Source: Lachnospiraceae bacterium
GTDB lineage: Bacteria > Bacillota > Clostridia > Lachnospirales > Lachnospiraceae
Length of the DNA stretch: 64,000 bases
Assembly (NCBI GenBank): GCA_022652545.1
Contig: JALCRM010000003.1
Coordinates: forward strand, 1-64,000
Reading direction: 5' to 3'
Positions 53,179 to 61,194 of this stretch are shown here, piece after piece; position 1 is the first letter of the stretch; each line of letters opens with the position of its first letter. A program made the translations under genes and the position numbers. A model generated the notes under the pieces. It was not told the origin of the DNA. It saw nothing but the letters and a program-made list of their open reading frames with translations, and searched no databases.

Positions 53179-54282
53179 TCAGAAAACAGACTGTACGTCC
53201 GCAACGGCACCGTTCCTGACGAGGAAGCTCCAGACGGCGTGATCCGGCAGCCTGTGCTCCGTGAGATAGTAGCGGCCGTCAAAATAGCCGATATAGTAAG
53301 GCGTGCCGCCGCCGATGAAATTGTCCGTATAGAGATCGCGGTATTTTCCCGCGGTGAGATCTTCGAGCGAGTCGGCCCACAGGATCGTGGCGGCGTTCTG
53401 GCTGCCGGAAAGGTCCGTGGATACTGTCACGAGATAGCCTTCCGGGGAAGAGAGAGGATCTTTCGAAGATCCGGCATCGTGCAGTACCGGTTCGATCTGT
53501 GACATACCGGCGATGGCATCCGGTACAGTGTATTCCTTGAGCACCCGGAAAGAGGACAGGCTGCAGACAAGGACGGACGGAGCGGCGGTTTCCGAGGCTT
53601 CATACGGAAGACCGGAAACGAACAGGATCCTGTTTCCCTCGATCGTAAAGGAGCGCACATAGCGCTTTTCCAGGGCAGCCACTTTCCGTATTTCTGTCAG
53701 ATATACATCGCCTGTTCCGGCCTTCCGCCTGAACAGATACATTTCCCCGCTGAAAGAACTCCAGCAGTAAAAAGTGTCTGTCTTTTCGTCGTACACGATA
53801 TAGTGCGGCTTGTTTCCGATCCCGGAAAAGGTCTGCGTATGTACGAAAACGCCATCCTTCTTTTCAAAGATCAGCACGCGGTTTCCGCCGGTGTCGTCGG
53901 CCAGGAAAACGGTGCCGTCGCCTGCGATCGTATGCCCTTCTGAAATTTCTGAGGTGACCACGGACCAGCGGTCCAAAGGCGCCGAGAGATCGGTGCTGGT
54001 GAGGATCTGGTCATGATAGCAGTCCACAATGAAATAGTCACCGGCTATTCTGGTGACGTCGGTAGGTACGCTCAGCGCGGAGTACGTGTTGAGCTGCGCT
54101 TTTTCCGGAACAGCCGGCACTTCCTCACGGACAGCCGCGCGGATATATTTTTTCCCGTCGTAGGGAACGGCGCTGCGGCCGTTGTACTTCCGGACCACGA
54201 AAACAGACGCCAGGACAAAACATATGACCGCGGCGGCGAGTACCGGGATGCATATTCTCTTTCCGGTCCGGGAGACTTTCAT
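53179..54282 (-). CDS. Membrane-anchored protein of unknown function, propeller-like
   Basis: 367 residues, not recognised. One N-terminal membrane segment (about 10-30, basic flank RTGKRICIP), then an extracytoplasmic part with repeated strand patterns such as GDYFIVDCYHDQIL, GDGTVFLADDTGGNRVLIFEK and DTFYCWSSFSGEMYLFRR, suggesting a beta-propeller. GGAAGG upstream lies inside the end of the preceding transposase-derived gene, four bases away, so the two are probably co-transcribed. It could bind a ligand or the cell wall. Confidence 0.7.
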   Translation of the reverse strand: MKVSRTGKRICIPVLAAAVICFVLASVFVVRKYNGRSAVPYDGKKYIRAAVREEVPAVPEKAQLNTYSALSVPTDVTRIAGDYFIVDCYHDQILTSTDLSAPLDRWSVVTSEISEGHTIAGDGTVFLADDTGGNRVLIFEKKDGVFVHTQTFSGIGNKPHYIVYDEKTDTFYCWSSFSGEMYLFRRKAGTGDVYLTEIRKVAALEKRYVRSFTIEGNRILFVSGLPYEASETAAPSVLVCSLSSFRVLKEYTVPDAIAGMSQIEPVLHDAGSSKDPLSSPEGYLVTVSTDLSGSQNAATILWADSLEDLTAGKYRDLYTDNFIGGGTPYYIGYFDGRYYLTEHRLPDHAVWSFLVRNGAVADVQSVF

Positions 54283-54286
54283 GGCA

Positions 54287-55090
54287 TCAGCCTTCCTGTG
54301 TTCCGGTCAGCAGATAAAACACCGTGAAATTTCCTTCCCTGTCCCGTCCTCTGCAGACGAGCAGCCGGTCCGCAGCATTGCCTGCGGACGCGGAGGCTGA
54401 GGACAGGCTTTCATCGAACAGTACGGCAGAGAGGAGAGAAAGGGCAGCCAATGCAGTTTTTTCCTGCGCGTCGCTGCGCCGGGACGGTGAAAATACCTGA
54501 CCGGACACGGTATGGAGGCGGATGCGGTGCTTTTCGGCAAATGCCGCGCCGGAGCGGCCCGGCAGCGAACGGGGTGCCGTGACAGAAACGGGAAAAGAAC
54601 CGTATTCTGCGCGGAAGCGGTACATCGTTTGCAGAAATGTCCGGCTGCCGTTTCCGGGAAGGACGCGGAGAACTCTTGCGCGGAGACGTCCGTGCGGCCC
54701 AGCGACGGTTTCGTTCACTTCGCAGAGGAAAGAGGCGGAGAAGCGCCGGCGGAATTTGCTGATGGAAGAGGGGAGAAAAGGCGCGTCCGGGGTATATCCG
54801 GGCATGCCGATAAAATATTCGAGGTAGGGATCACCGGTCAGGAAAGACATGGTCGCGCGGTCAGTGAATCCGTAATGTGTCTGTATGATCAGAGTCCCGA
54901 GTGCCGCACGGAACGGTACGGCCACGTTTCCGAGCCGCGAAGGGAAGAGCGCCGCGTAACGGCTCTCCATTCTGTTCCATGGCACGCGGTCTGCCCGCTT
55001 TACCCATTCGTTTTCCGGATCCAGCTGATAGCCCGCAGGCTGGTTAAAATCCGTAAAACCGATTTGACTGTCTGTCCCGGATCTGTACAT
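54287..55090 (-). CDS. Transposase-derived gene: IS1182/IS5-type N-terminal domain with an unrelated C-terminus
   Basis: 267 residues. The first 115 or so match the DUF772-type N-terminal domain of IS1182/IS5-like transposases (ENEWVKRADRVPWN, ALFPSRLGNVAVPFR, ALGTLIIQTHYGFTD, NPYLQYFIGLPGY-like PYLEYFIGMPGY). The rest has no DDE catalytic core and is not recognised. A full transposase would be about 450-550 residues. It has a start with GGAG upstream and forms an apparent operon with the membrane protein at 53179. It is either a decayed insertion sequence or a domesticated DNA-binding protein. Confidence 0.7.
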   Translation of the reverse strand: MYRSGTDSQIGFTDFNQPAGYQLDPENEWVKRADRVPWNRMESRYAALFPSRLGNVAVPFRAALGTLIIQTHYGFTDRATMSFLTGDPYLEYFIGMPGYTPDAPFLPSSISKFRRRFSASFLCEVNETVAGPHGRLRARVLRVLPGNGSRTFLQTMYRFRAEYGSFPVSVTAPRSLPGRSGAAFAEKHRIRLHTVSGQVFSPSRRSDAQEKTALAALSLLSAVLFDESLSSASASAGNAADRLLVCRGRDREGNFTVFYLLTGTQEG

Positions 55091-55170
55091 AACTCCATTT
55101 TACCGGGCTGCGCGATTTTTGCAAGGAATAAGGCGGATACGCCGCGTCAGTTTCGATCGGGCAGATGCCC

Positions 55171-55347
55171 TTTGGGTGTCAGCATGCAGGCCCGTCCGGG
55201 TGCTTTGTCCGCGCCGGTACTTACGCGGCGTAGCAGCGAGCGCATCATTCCCTGGATGCGCGCAGCGTTTTAGCCGCGTTATGTACCGCTGCGCAAGGAC
55301 AAGCAGCGAAAGCGTGCCCGGGCGGGCCTGCATGCTGACGCCCCAAA
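55171..55347. repeat. 177-bp imperfect palindrome
   Basis: The left arm (55171 onward, starting TTTGGGTGTCAGCATGCAGG) is complementary to the right arm, which ends with the first 37-bp unit at 55347. Inner arms GGTACTTACGCGGC and GCCGCGTTATGTACC also pair, around a short loop near 55243-55254. A transcript would fold into one long hairpin. It resembles a miniature inverted-repeat element. Confidence 0.8.
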
Positions 55348-55520
55348 AGCGTGCCCGGGCGGGCCTGCATGCTGACGCCCCAAAAGCGTGCCCGGGCGGG
55401 CCTGCATGCTGACGCCCCAAAAGCGTGCCCGGGCGGGCCTGCATGCTGACGCCCCGAAAGCGTGCCCGGGCGGGCCTGCATGCTGACGCCCCAAAAGCGT
55501 GTCCGGAAGGGCGCATGCTG
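55311..55520. repeat. 37-bp tandem repeat, five units plus a degenerate sixth
   Basis: Units start at 55311, 55348, 55385, 55422 and 55459 and are identical except one base in the fourth; a shortened sixth begins at 55496. Each contains GCCCGGGC and GCATGC palindromes. The first unit is also the outer right arm of the palindrome, so the array looks like an amplification of that arm. Confidence 0.93.
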
Positions 55521-55550
55521 CGAACCAGAGTCGTATACCCACCTATAAGT

Positions 55551-55615
55551 AAATCCCGCAGCAGTTGCTGCGGGATTTAGAGGGAGTTGGAGTATGAAAA
55601 AGTTTGTTTGAAGAA
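55551..55615 (+). other. Hairpin followed by GAGGGAG and GGAGTATGAA element
   Basis: Stem AAATCCCGCAGC / GCTGCGGGATTT (terminator-like but without a long T run), then GAGGGAGTTGGAGTATG and a five-codon ORF ending at GTTTGA. It shares its order and many bases with 18171-18230. Confidence 0.5.
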
Positions 55616-55764
55616 CCGGGGCTACAGGCGGCCATCTGGTGACCGCATCGGCTGTTGTGCCAGAGGATCAGATCCTCTGCACTTCGCTCTCGTGTTCTAT
55701 GTTTCCTATCATAAGGGCGGAGTGTGTTCAAAAAAGGGCCAAATTGTGTTTCTTCTGTGATCTG

Positions 55765-56298
55765 TTATTTCATTTCGCCGACGAGTTCCTCAGCCAGTTC
55801 CTTTGTGACCGGGTGGTCCTGCGCGTCAATGGCAAAAGCATTTTTGCCGTCCGTCCAGTAGGCGACGGAGACCGTATCGCCGTTGCCGCCCATCGTGACA
55901 GAAATGTCCCCGACTTCTTCGGTAAAGGTGACGTCGTACACGTTGTAGTCGCCGCTGATATTGTCAGTGCCTGTGCCTTTGCGCAGCATGATCATTTCAT
56001 TGTTTGCGGAGTCGTAGTAGCGCACTTCGATCAGCTGGTCCCTGATCGCGTCGATTCCCTGCGTGCTGTTGCCGTCCACGCTCTCCGGCACCGAAAATGT
56101 AAAGCCGGCATACGCCTCGGCATCCTTCATCGTATCGAAACCATGGAACGGATTTGCAATGCCGGTACCGGTCTCCATGCCTTTTCTGCCAGCGTCCGTA
56201 CTGTGCCGGAGCGCAAAGAAAGCAGCGGCCGCAACGGCCGCGCAGGCAGCTGCGATGATGACAATAAGCAGAGTACGTTTGCTGCCGGTGATCTTCAT
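55765..56298 (-). CDS. Single-pass membrane protein, unknown function
   Basis: 177 residues. Basic N-terminus, one membrane segment (about 9-29), then an extracytoplasmic domain with KDAEAYAGFTFSVPESV, IEVRYYDSANNEMIMLRKG and VSVAYWTDGKNAFAID. The pattern resembles DUF4367-type domains seen in anti-sigma-like and surface proteins. AAAGGAGG precedes the ATG. It lies downstream of degV on the same strand, 46 bases away. Confidence 0.72.
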   Translation of the reverse strand: MKITGSKRTLLIVIIAAACAAVAAAAFFALRHSTDAGRKGMETGTGIANPFHGFDTMKDAEAYAGFTFSVPESVDGNSTQGIDAIRDQLIEVRYYDSANNEMIMLRKGTGTDNISGDYNVYDVTFTEEVGDISVTMGGNGDTVSVAYWTDGKNAFAIDAQDHPVTKELAEELVGEMK

Positions 56299-56344
56299 GG
56301 CTCCTCCTTTGCTGTTTTGCTGTTTCCGTCAGTACCGAGAGGTC

Positions 56345-57220
56345 TCAGATGCGTTTGTCACACAGGAAGTGCAGCGTCAGGATGCCGGGACCGCCGTGCG
56401 TCCCCACGACAGTGCTGAGCGTATGCACGATGATCTTTTTGTCCGGAGCTTTTTTCTGTACGAGGCTGGCCAGCAGGTCGGCGTCTTTTTCGCAGTCGCC
56501 GTGGCAGATGTAGACCGTATCGTTTTCAGAGGCGAGTTCTTTTGTCGCATAGCGGTCATACATATCCGCGAGCGCCTCCACGGACTTGCGCCTGCCGTGT
56601 GTCCTTCCGAAGGAGTCGAGTTTTCCTTCATTGTTGATATACAGCAGCGGTTTGACGCTGGCCAGTGTGCCGACGATGGCTGCCGTACGGGAAAGGCGGC
56701 CGCCGCGGAACAGGTGGAATAGGTCGTCGACGGTGAAGTAGTGTGAAAAATTCAGGGCATGTGCAGTCAGCCACGCGGCATTGTCTTCAAGGGAGAGTCC
56801 CTGGTCCTTGAATTTCTGTGCTTTTATGACCTGCAGCGCTTCGCCGCCGCAGGAGGACAGGGAGTCGACGATTATGATCTTTGCTTCGGGGTGCTGCTCC
56901 ATGACAGCCTGCGCCGCCAGCTGGTAGTTGGAACAGGTGCTGCTCATTCCGGAAGAAAAGGAGACCGTAAGGATATCGTGCCCCTCCTCCACGATCTTTT
57001 CGAAGACGGCACGCACACTTTCCGGATTCGCCGCCATTGTAGTCGGCATGGCGCCTTTCCGGACTTTGTCGTAAAATACCTTTGCGGGCAGCTGATTTTC
57101 GGAACTGTACAGAACTCCGTCAATGGAATAATCCATGAACAGCTCCGCAATATTGTTATCACGGCGGTATCCTTCATCCAGATCCGCCGCGTTATCCGTT
57201 ACGATGACATAATCGCGCAT
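56345..57220 (-). CDS. DegV-family fatty-acid-binding protein
   Basis: 291 residues. Begins RDYVIVTDNAADLD and has TVSFSSGMSSTCSNYQLAA and VDSLSSCGGEALQVI, with a C-terminal domain containing HGDCEKDADLL and VGTHGGPGILTLHF, all DegV marks. These proteins bind fatty acids and work with FakA-type kinases. AGGAGG lies before the ATG at 57220. No fakA is adjacent. Confidence 0.92.
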   Translation of the reverse strand: MRDYVIVTDNAADLDEGYRRDNNIAELFMDYSIDGVLYSSENQLPAKVFYDKVRKGAMPTTMAANPESVRAVFEKIVEEGHDILTVSFSSGMSSTCSNYQLAAQAVMEQHPEAKIIIVDSLSSCGGEALQVIKAQKFKDQGLSLEDNAAWLTAHALNFSHYFTVDDLFHLFRGGRLSRTAAIVGTLASVKPLLYINNEGKLDSFGRTHGRRKSVEALADMYDRYATKELASENDTVYICHGDCEKDADLLASLVQKKAPDKKIIVHTLSTVVGTHGGPGILTLHFLCDKRI

Positions 57221-57341
57221 AAAAACCTCCTGCACCAAACAGTTAGACTATACCATATTTCATGCGCGGGCAAAACAATAAAAATACAAGAAGGCGGCGC
57301 ACCGGGCAGATGCAGGCATACGGGCGCGTGACAGGGACAAA

Positions 57342-57917
57342 TTGAAAACGGACTGCGAAGCAAAAATTATAAGAAGCAGAAGGAGAACACTGGCTGTGCA
57401 GGTGACGGCAGACGGAGGGGTGGTCGTAAGGGCACCTCTCCTGGCTCCAGCCTGGAAGATCAACCGTTTCCTCGAAGAGCAGTCGGAATGGATAGCGGCA
57501 CATGTCGCACGGGCCCGGGAGCGCAGCGAAAAGGAACGGGCCGACGGCCTGCCTGTTTTTACGGACTCGCAGATGCGCAGTCTGACAGAGCAGGCAAAAC
57601 AGGAGATCCCTCCGGAAGTGCGCCGGTACGCGGCTCTCATGGGCATCAGGGTGGGACGCATCACCATCCGCAGCCAGCATACCGTATGGGGCAGCAGCTC
57701 CGCGAAGGGGAACCTGAACTTCAACTGCCTTCTCATGCTGGTGCCGGAGGAAGTCCGTACCTACGTCATCGTGCACGAACTCTGTCACCAGAAACAGATG
57801 AACCACTCCGCCCTGTTCTGGGCGGAGGTGGAAAAAGTGCTGCCGGATTACCGTCAGTACCGAAAGTGGCTGAAAGACAACGGCAGCCGCTGCATCAGAC
57901 GTCTGCCTGCGCGCTGA
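57342..57917 (+). CDS. YgjP-like (M48/DUF45) zinc metallopeptidase
   Basis: 191 residues. The zinc motif HELCH is in VIVHELCHQKQMNHS with a downstream Glu in FWAEVEKVLPDY. QHTVWGSSSAKGNLNFN is the usual strand before it. TTG start at 57342 with AGGG upstream; the sequence from there (KIIRSRRRTLAVQVT) matches normal family N-termini. Its last 23 bases overlap the convergent lipase gene. Confidence 0.88.
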   Translation: MKTDCEAKIIRSRRRTLAVQVTADGGVVVRAPLLAPAWKINRFLEEQSEWIAAHVARARERSEKERADGLPVFTDSQMRSLTEQAKQEIPPEVRRYAALMGIRVGRITIRSQHTVWGSSSAKGNLNFNCLLMLVPEEVRTYVIVHELCHQKQMNHSALFWAEVEKVLPDYRQYRKWLKDNGSRCIRRLPAR

Positions 57918-58893
57918 GGCCTGTCAGGAAGCCGAACATGGCGGCGTAGTAATCCTCGAGGATGCTGCCGTTCGCATTGAAGATCTCATGTTTTGATTCA
58001 GGGAAGCGCACGATCCTGACATCCGCGGCGCGGGAGGCAAAATCATCCTGCCCGGTGATGTCCACCATCGTATCCTTTCCCGCCTGGCAGATCAGTACGG
58101 GGACTTTTACTCTGTCCGCTTTTGCCATCAGGCTCTTTGTGGCGGAGATGGCGGCGCGTACCCACGAGTAGGAGCCGCAGTTCATCGTGCACATCGGGTC
58201 CGCGCAGCGCAGGCGGAACTGGTAGTCGTAGCGCTCCTTTGACAGCGCGCAGCCGTTCTCGAAGTCAGGCTTGCCAGTCCAGGGCTCGGAGCCGGGGATG
58301 GTGCGGTCCGTCCAGCGGGCGATCTTCGACCAGAGCACCAGGAGCCTGATCTTCCAGAGGGGAATGCCGCCGAAGGTCATTTTCAGCATGGGGGAACTCA
58401 GAATGGCGGCCTTGAAAGCATCGGGATATTTTTCCAGGAACAGCGCGCCGACGGCGCCGCCCATGGAATGCGCGAACAGGACCGGACGGGGGTCCGCTCC
58501 GCCGACCGCTGCGCCGGAGGCAGGCAGGACGACCCTGTCCAGAAGACTGCGTACATCTTCCACATACTGGTCAAAATCCGTCACATAAACGAGGTCAGCT
58601 CTTTCGACGCTGCGGCCGGAGTGGCCGTGGCCCCGCAGTTCGATAAAGTACACGGCATAGCCCCGGTCGTAATAGTCGTAGCAGATCTCGTGGTATTTGC
58701 CGAAGAATTCGCAGAAGCCGTGTACGAACACGACCGTTTCCAGAGGCTTTTCCGGAACCGCCCGGTAACAGCGCAGCGGCGTGCCGTCGGAACTTTTGAA
58801 ATCAATGCTTTCCACCTTTGTATCCAGCCAGTTTCTGACTGTCGAATCCATGCAGGCCCTGTAGCCGTTTTCATCAAAAGGTACCATTGTCAT
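57895..58893 (-). CDS. Alpha/beta hydrolase, monoacylglycerol-lipase-like
   Basis: 332 residues. VVFVHGFCEFFGKYHEI (oxyanion loop), ELRGHGHSG and the nucleophile elbow AHSMGG identify the lysophospholipase/monoacylglycerol lipase group; the acid and base are likely in CQAGKDTMVD and SKHEIFN. AAGGAG precedes the ATG at 58893. The gene overlaps the upstream Nudix gene by 20 bases and is last in the operon that starts with a response regulator. Confidence 0.88.
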   Translation of the reverse strand: MTMVPFDENGYRACMDSTVRNWLDTKVESIDFKSSDGTPLRCYRAVPEKPLETVVFVHGFCEFFGKYHEICYDYYDRGYAVYFIELRGHGHSGRSVERADLVYVTDFDQYVEDVRSLLDRVVLPASGAAVGGADPRPVLFAHSMGGAVGALFLEKYPDAFKAAILSSPMLKMTFGGIPLWKIRLLVLWSKIARWTDRTIPGSEPWTGKPDFENGCALSKERYDYQFRLRCADPMCTMNCGSYSWVRAAISATKSLMAKADRVKVPVLICQAGKDTMVDITGQDDFASRAADVRIVRFPESKHEIFNANGSILEDYYAAMFGFLTGLSAQADV

Positions 58894-59947
58894 TGCGTAC
58901 TCCTTCCGCTCCCCTTCTGAGATAGTCAGTGAGCATATCCAGTTCTTCCGCGGAGATACAGTTCCTGAGGGAGCCGTCTCCGATCTTTTTACGACATTCG
59001 GCAAGATCCATCCAGAGGACGTCCTGCACCTCTTCGCGCTGCAGGGTGAGTTCGCCTGCGGCCGGCGGCCGGGTGCAGACAAAAACGTTTGCCCATTCAC
59101 GGTCCCGGAACAGCCGGCCGTGGAAGGAGCCTTCCGAGGCGCGGAAGTGTCTGCCGAGGTACACCAGCTCGTTTTCCGTGCGGACCATTCCCAGCTCTTC
59201 CTGCAGTTCCCTCTGTGCGGAAGCGGTGACCGTGCCGCCGGCCGCAATGTGTCCCGCGGAGGAAGTGTCGTAGCAGCCCGGGTGCGAATCCTTGTCCCGC
59301 GCCCGCAGCTGCAGCAGGACGTCCCACCCGCAGCCCTGTTCGCGCGGGGCTGCCTGCGGCCGCACGACCCAGATATGTACAGTGGCATGCGGATCACCTT
59401 CCCGGTGGACTACGCCGCGCTCCTGCACCAGGCCTGTCCTGTCGCCTGTCTGTTCGTCCACGAGGTCGAAAAGCTCGAGGCTCCGGCCGTCCAGCGCGGC
59501 GCGGACGAGGCCGCCGCTGCCGTCGTAGACGAGTTTCAGGGAGAAGAACGGAAGATCTTCGTCGAGCAGACGGAAGAAGATCTTGTCGCCGGGCCAGAGA
59601 TTCAGCGTCCAGATCCGGTCGATGTCCACCCACTCGAGCACGCCTTCGTCGCAGGGCACGGGCTCGCCGCAGAAAGCATCGGAGATGTAAAGACACATGA
59701 GCTCGGTCACGCCGTTGCCGGACACAAAGGTCACGACCCCGCGGAAGCGCCAGCCGGTGAGAGTGTAGCCTGTCTCTTCCTTCACTTCCCGTACGAGGCA
59801 TTCCTCGGGACTTTCGTCCTGCTCGAAGTGGCCGCCCACCCCGATCCAGCGGTCATGGTTCACATCGTTCTTTTTAACGGTCCGGTGCAGCATCAGATAT
59901 TTACCGTCCCGCTGCAGGTAGCAGAGGGTCGTGAGTTCACAGTTCAT
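58874..59947 (-). CDS. Protein with two Nudix hydrolase domains
   Basis: 357 residues. The first Nudix domain (1-150) is MutT-like with an intact box (GHFEQDES ... REVKEETG), likely acting on oxidised nucleotides. The second (about 165-345) resembles IPP-isomerase-like Nudix proteins, but its box has Gly where the first Glu should be (GHIAAGG ... RELQEELG). A fusion of two Nudix types is unusual. The start ATG overlaps the alaX stop as ATGA. It lies between alaX and the lipase in a tightly packed operon. Confidence 0.85.
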   Translation of the reverse strand: MNCELTTLCYLQRDGKYLMLHRTVKKNDVNHDRWIGVGGHFEQDESPEECLVREVKEETGYTLTGWRFRGVVTFVSGNGVTELMCLYISDAFCGEPVPCDEGVLEWVDIDRIWTLNLWPGDKIFFRLLDEDLPFFSLKLVYDGSGGLVRAALDGRSLELFDLVDEQTGDRTGLVQERGVVHREGDPHATVHIWVVRPQAAPREQGCGWDVLLQLRARDKDSHPGCYDTSSAGHIAAGGTVTASAQRELQEELGMVRTENELVYLGRHFRASEGSFHGRLFRDREWANVFVCTRPPAAGELTLQREEVQDVLWMDLAECRKKIGDGSLRNCISAEELDMLTDYLRRGAEGVRNDNGTF

Positions 59948-61194
59948 AGGTCTTCCTTCCGGGCGGAGGTGCCTGCCAGGTCCAAGTCGAAGACGGCGCG
60001 GATCTCTGCCTCCTCGGCCTCCGCGGAGCCCTGTACCATTTCGGCGCTGCCGCCTCCGTGCGCGTGCAGCTTTTCCGCAAGAATGCGGTTCGGGATGCGC
60101 GAGTCGCCCTGTGCGGTGCCGAGGATATAATGCCAGCGGGGACATCCGGATGAAGCGTCATCAAGGAGGGAAAACACGGCGCAGACGCCGGGGTGCGCGG
60201 CCTTGAGGCTGTTGACGGCAGCGCGCAGTACCGGTTCCGGCAGCGCTCCGGTGAACAGGCAGACGTCACGCTTTTCTTCCGGAACGGCGCGGACAGCGTT
60301 GTCCATGAGTTCGGTGCGGGCTTCGGAAAGCTGAAAACGCAGCTGCGCATTGTCCTGCTTCAGTCTTTCGACGGCGGCGGCGATCCCGCTGCAGGGCACC
60401 GAAAGAGAAGCGGATACGGCTTCCGTGCAGGCCTGCCGCTGTCTGTAGTCGGCGAGGGCGCGCGATCCGCACAGGATCGTGAGGCGGGTGCCGCCTTTGT
60501 TTTTTTCCTGGCGTATGATCTTGAGCAGTCCCACTTCGCCGGTCCTCCGTACATGCGGTGCACAGCAGGCGCAGCAGTCGGTGTCCGGGATCGTGACGAT
60601 GCGGACGGGGCCCGTGATCTCTATTTTGCTCCGGTAGGACAGGGTTGCCAGCTCGTCCGGCGAAGGATAACGGCAGTCTACGGGTAGGTCTGCGGCGATG
60701 CGTGCGTTGGCTTCGGTCTCGAGCTCTGCTGCCTGTTCCGCCGTGAGGATGCCGGAATAGTCCATTGTCGTGACGTCGGACGCGAGCCGGAAACCGACAT
60801 TGCGCAGTCCGAAACGGCGGAATACCAGACCGGAGAAAATGTGCTCACCGGTATGCTGGCGCATGTTGTCGTAACGGTGTGCCCAGTCAATGGTGCCGCG
60901 TACGGCAGTGTGCTGTTCGAACCGGCGGGCTGCCGTATGCACGATCACGCCGGCTGCGTCGATCGCAACGTCCGTGACTGCTGCCGGACCCGTGGCATCT
61001 CCCTCTGCAGTTTCCGCTGCTTCGAGAAAACCCGTGTCGGAAGTCTGGCCGCCCTCCTCCGGGAAGAACAGCGTGCGGTCCAGCACGAGGTCAAAGGCGC
61101 CTGCGTGGCGGGCGGAGGGGACGCAGGAGAGCACCTCCGCTTCAAAGCTGTTCCGGTATGCATCTTCGTCGTAGAGCTTTATGGTAGCATTCAA
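59944..61194 (-). CDS. AlaX-L type alanyl-tRNA editing protein
   Basis: 416 residues. Trans-editing enzyme that removes Ser or Gly from mischarged tRNA-Ala. The N-terminal part resembles the AlaRS beta barrel (FFPEEGGQTSDTG); the zinc site is RQHTGEHIF with CCACC; a coiled segment and DHHA1-type C-terminus (HGGGSAEMVQGSAE) follow. The start overlaps the kinase stop as ATGA. Confidence 0.92.
   Translation of the reverse strand: MNATIKLYDEDAYRNSFEAEVLSCVPSARHAGAFDLVLDRTLFFPEEGGQTSDTGFLEAAETAEGDATGPAAVTDVAIDAAGVIVHTAARRFEQHTAVRGTIDWAHRYDNMRQHTGEHIFSGLVFRRFGLRNVGFRLASDVTTMDYSGILTAEQAAELETEANARIAADLPVDCRYPSPDELATLSYRSKIEITGPVRIVTIPDTDCCACCAPHVRRTGEVGLLKIIRQEKNKGGTRLTILCGSRALADYRQRQACTEAVSASLSVPCSGIAAAVERLKQDNAQLRFQLSEARTELMDNAVRAVPEEKRDVCLFTGALPEPVLRAAVNSLKAAHPGVCAVFSLLDDASSGCPRWHYILGTAQGDSRIPNRILAEKLHAHGGGSAEMVQGSAEAEEAEIRAVFDLDLAGTSARKEDL

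Larger units (their letters stand above)
55091..55764. other. Gene-free region with palindrome, tandem array and hairpin element
   Basis: A 674-bp stretch with no credible gene. It contains a long imperfect palindrome (55171-55347), a 37-bp tandem array (55311-55520) and a hairpin with the GGAGTATGAA element (55551-55600). Long open frames here are products of the repeats. Confidence 0.8.

Noticed and set aside
55311..55520. Possible CRISPR array
   Set aside because: The 37-bp units are directly adjacent with no spacers, and there are no cas genes.
55245..55542. Overlapping minus-strand open frames with RPARARFWG-type repeats
   Set aside because: They are translations of the 37-bp tandem array in several frames, without a ribosome binding site or conserved fold.
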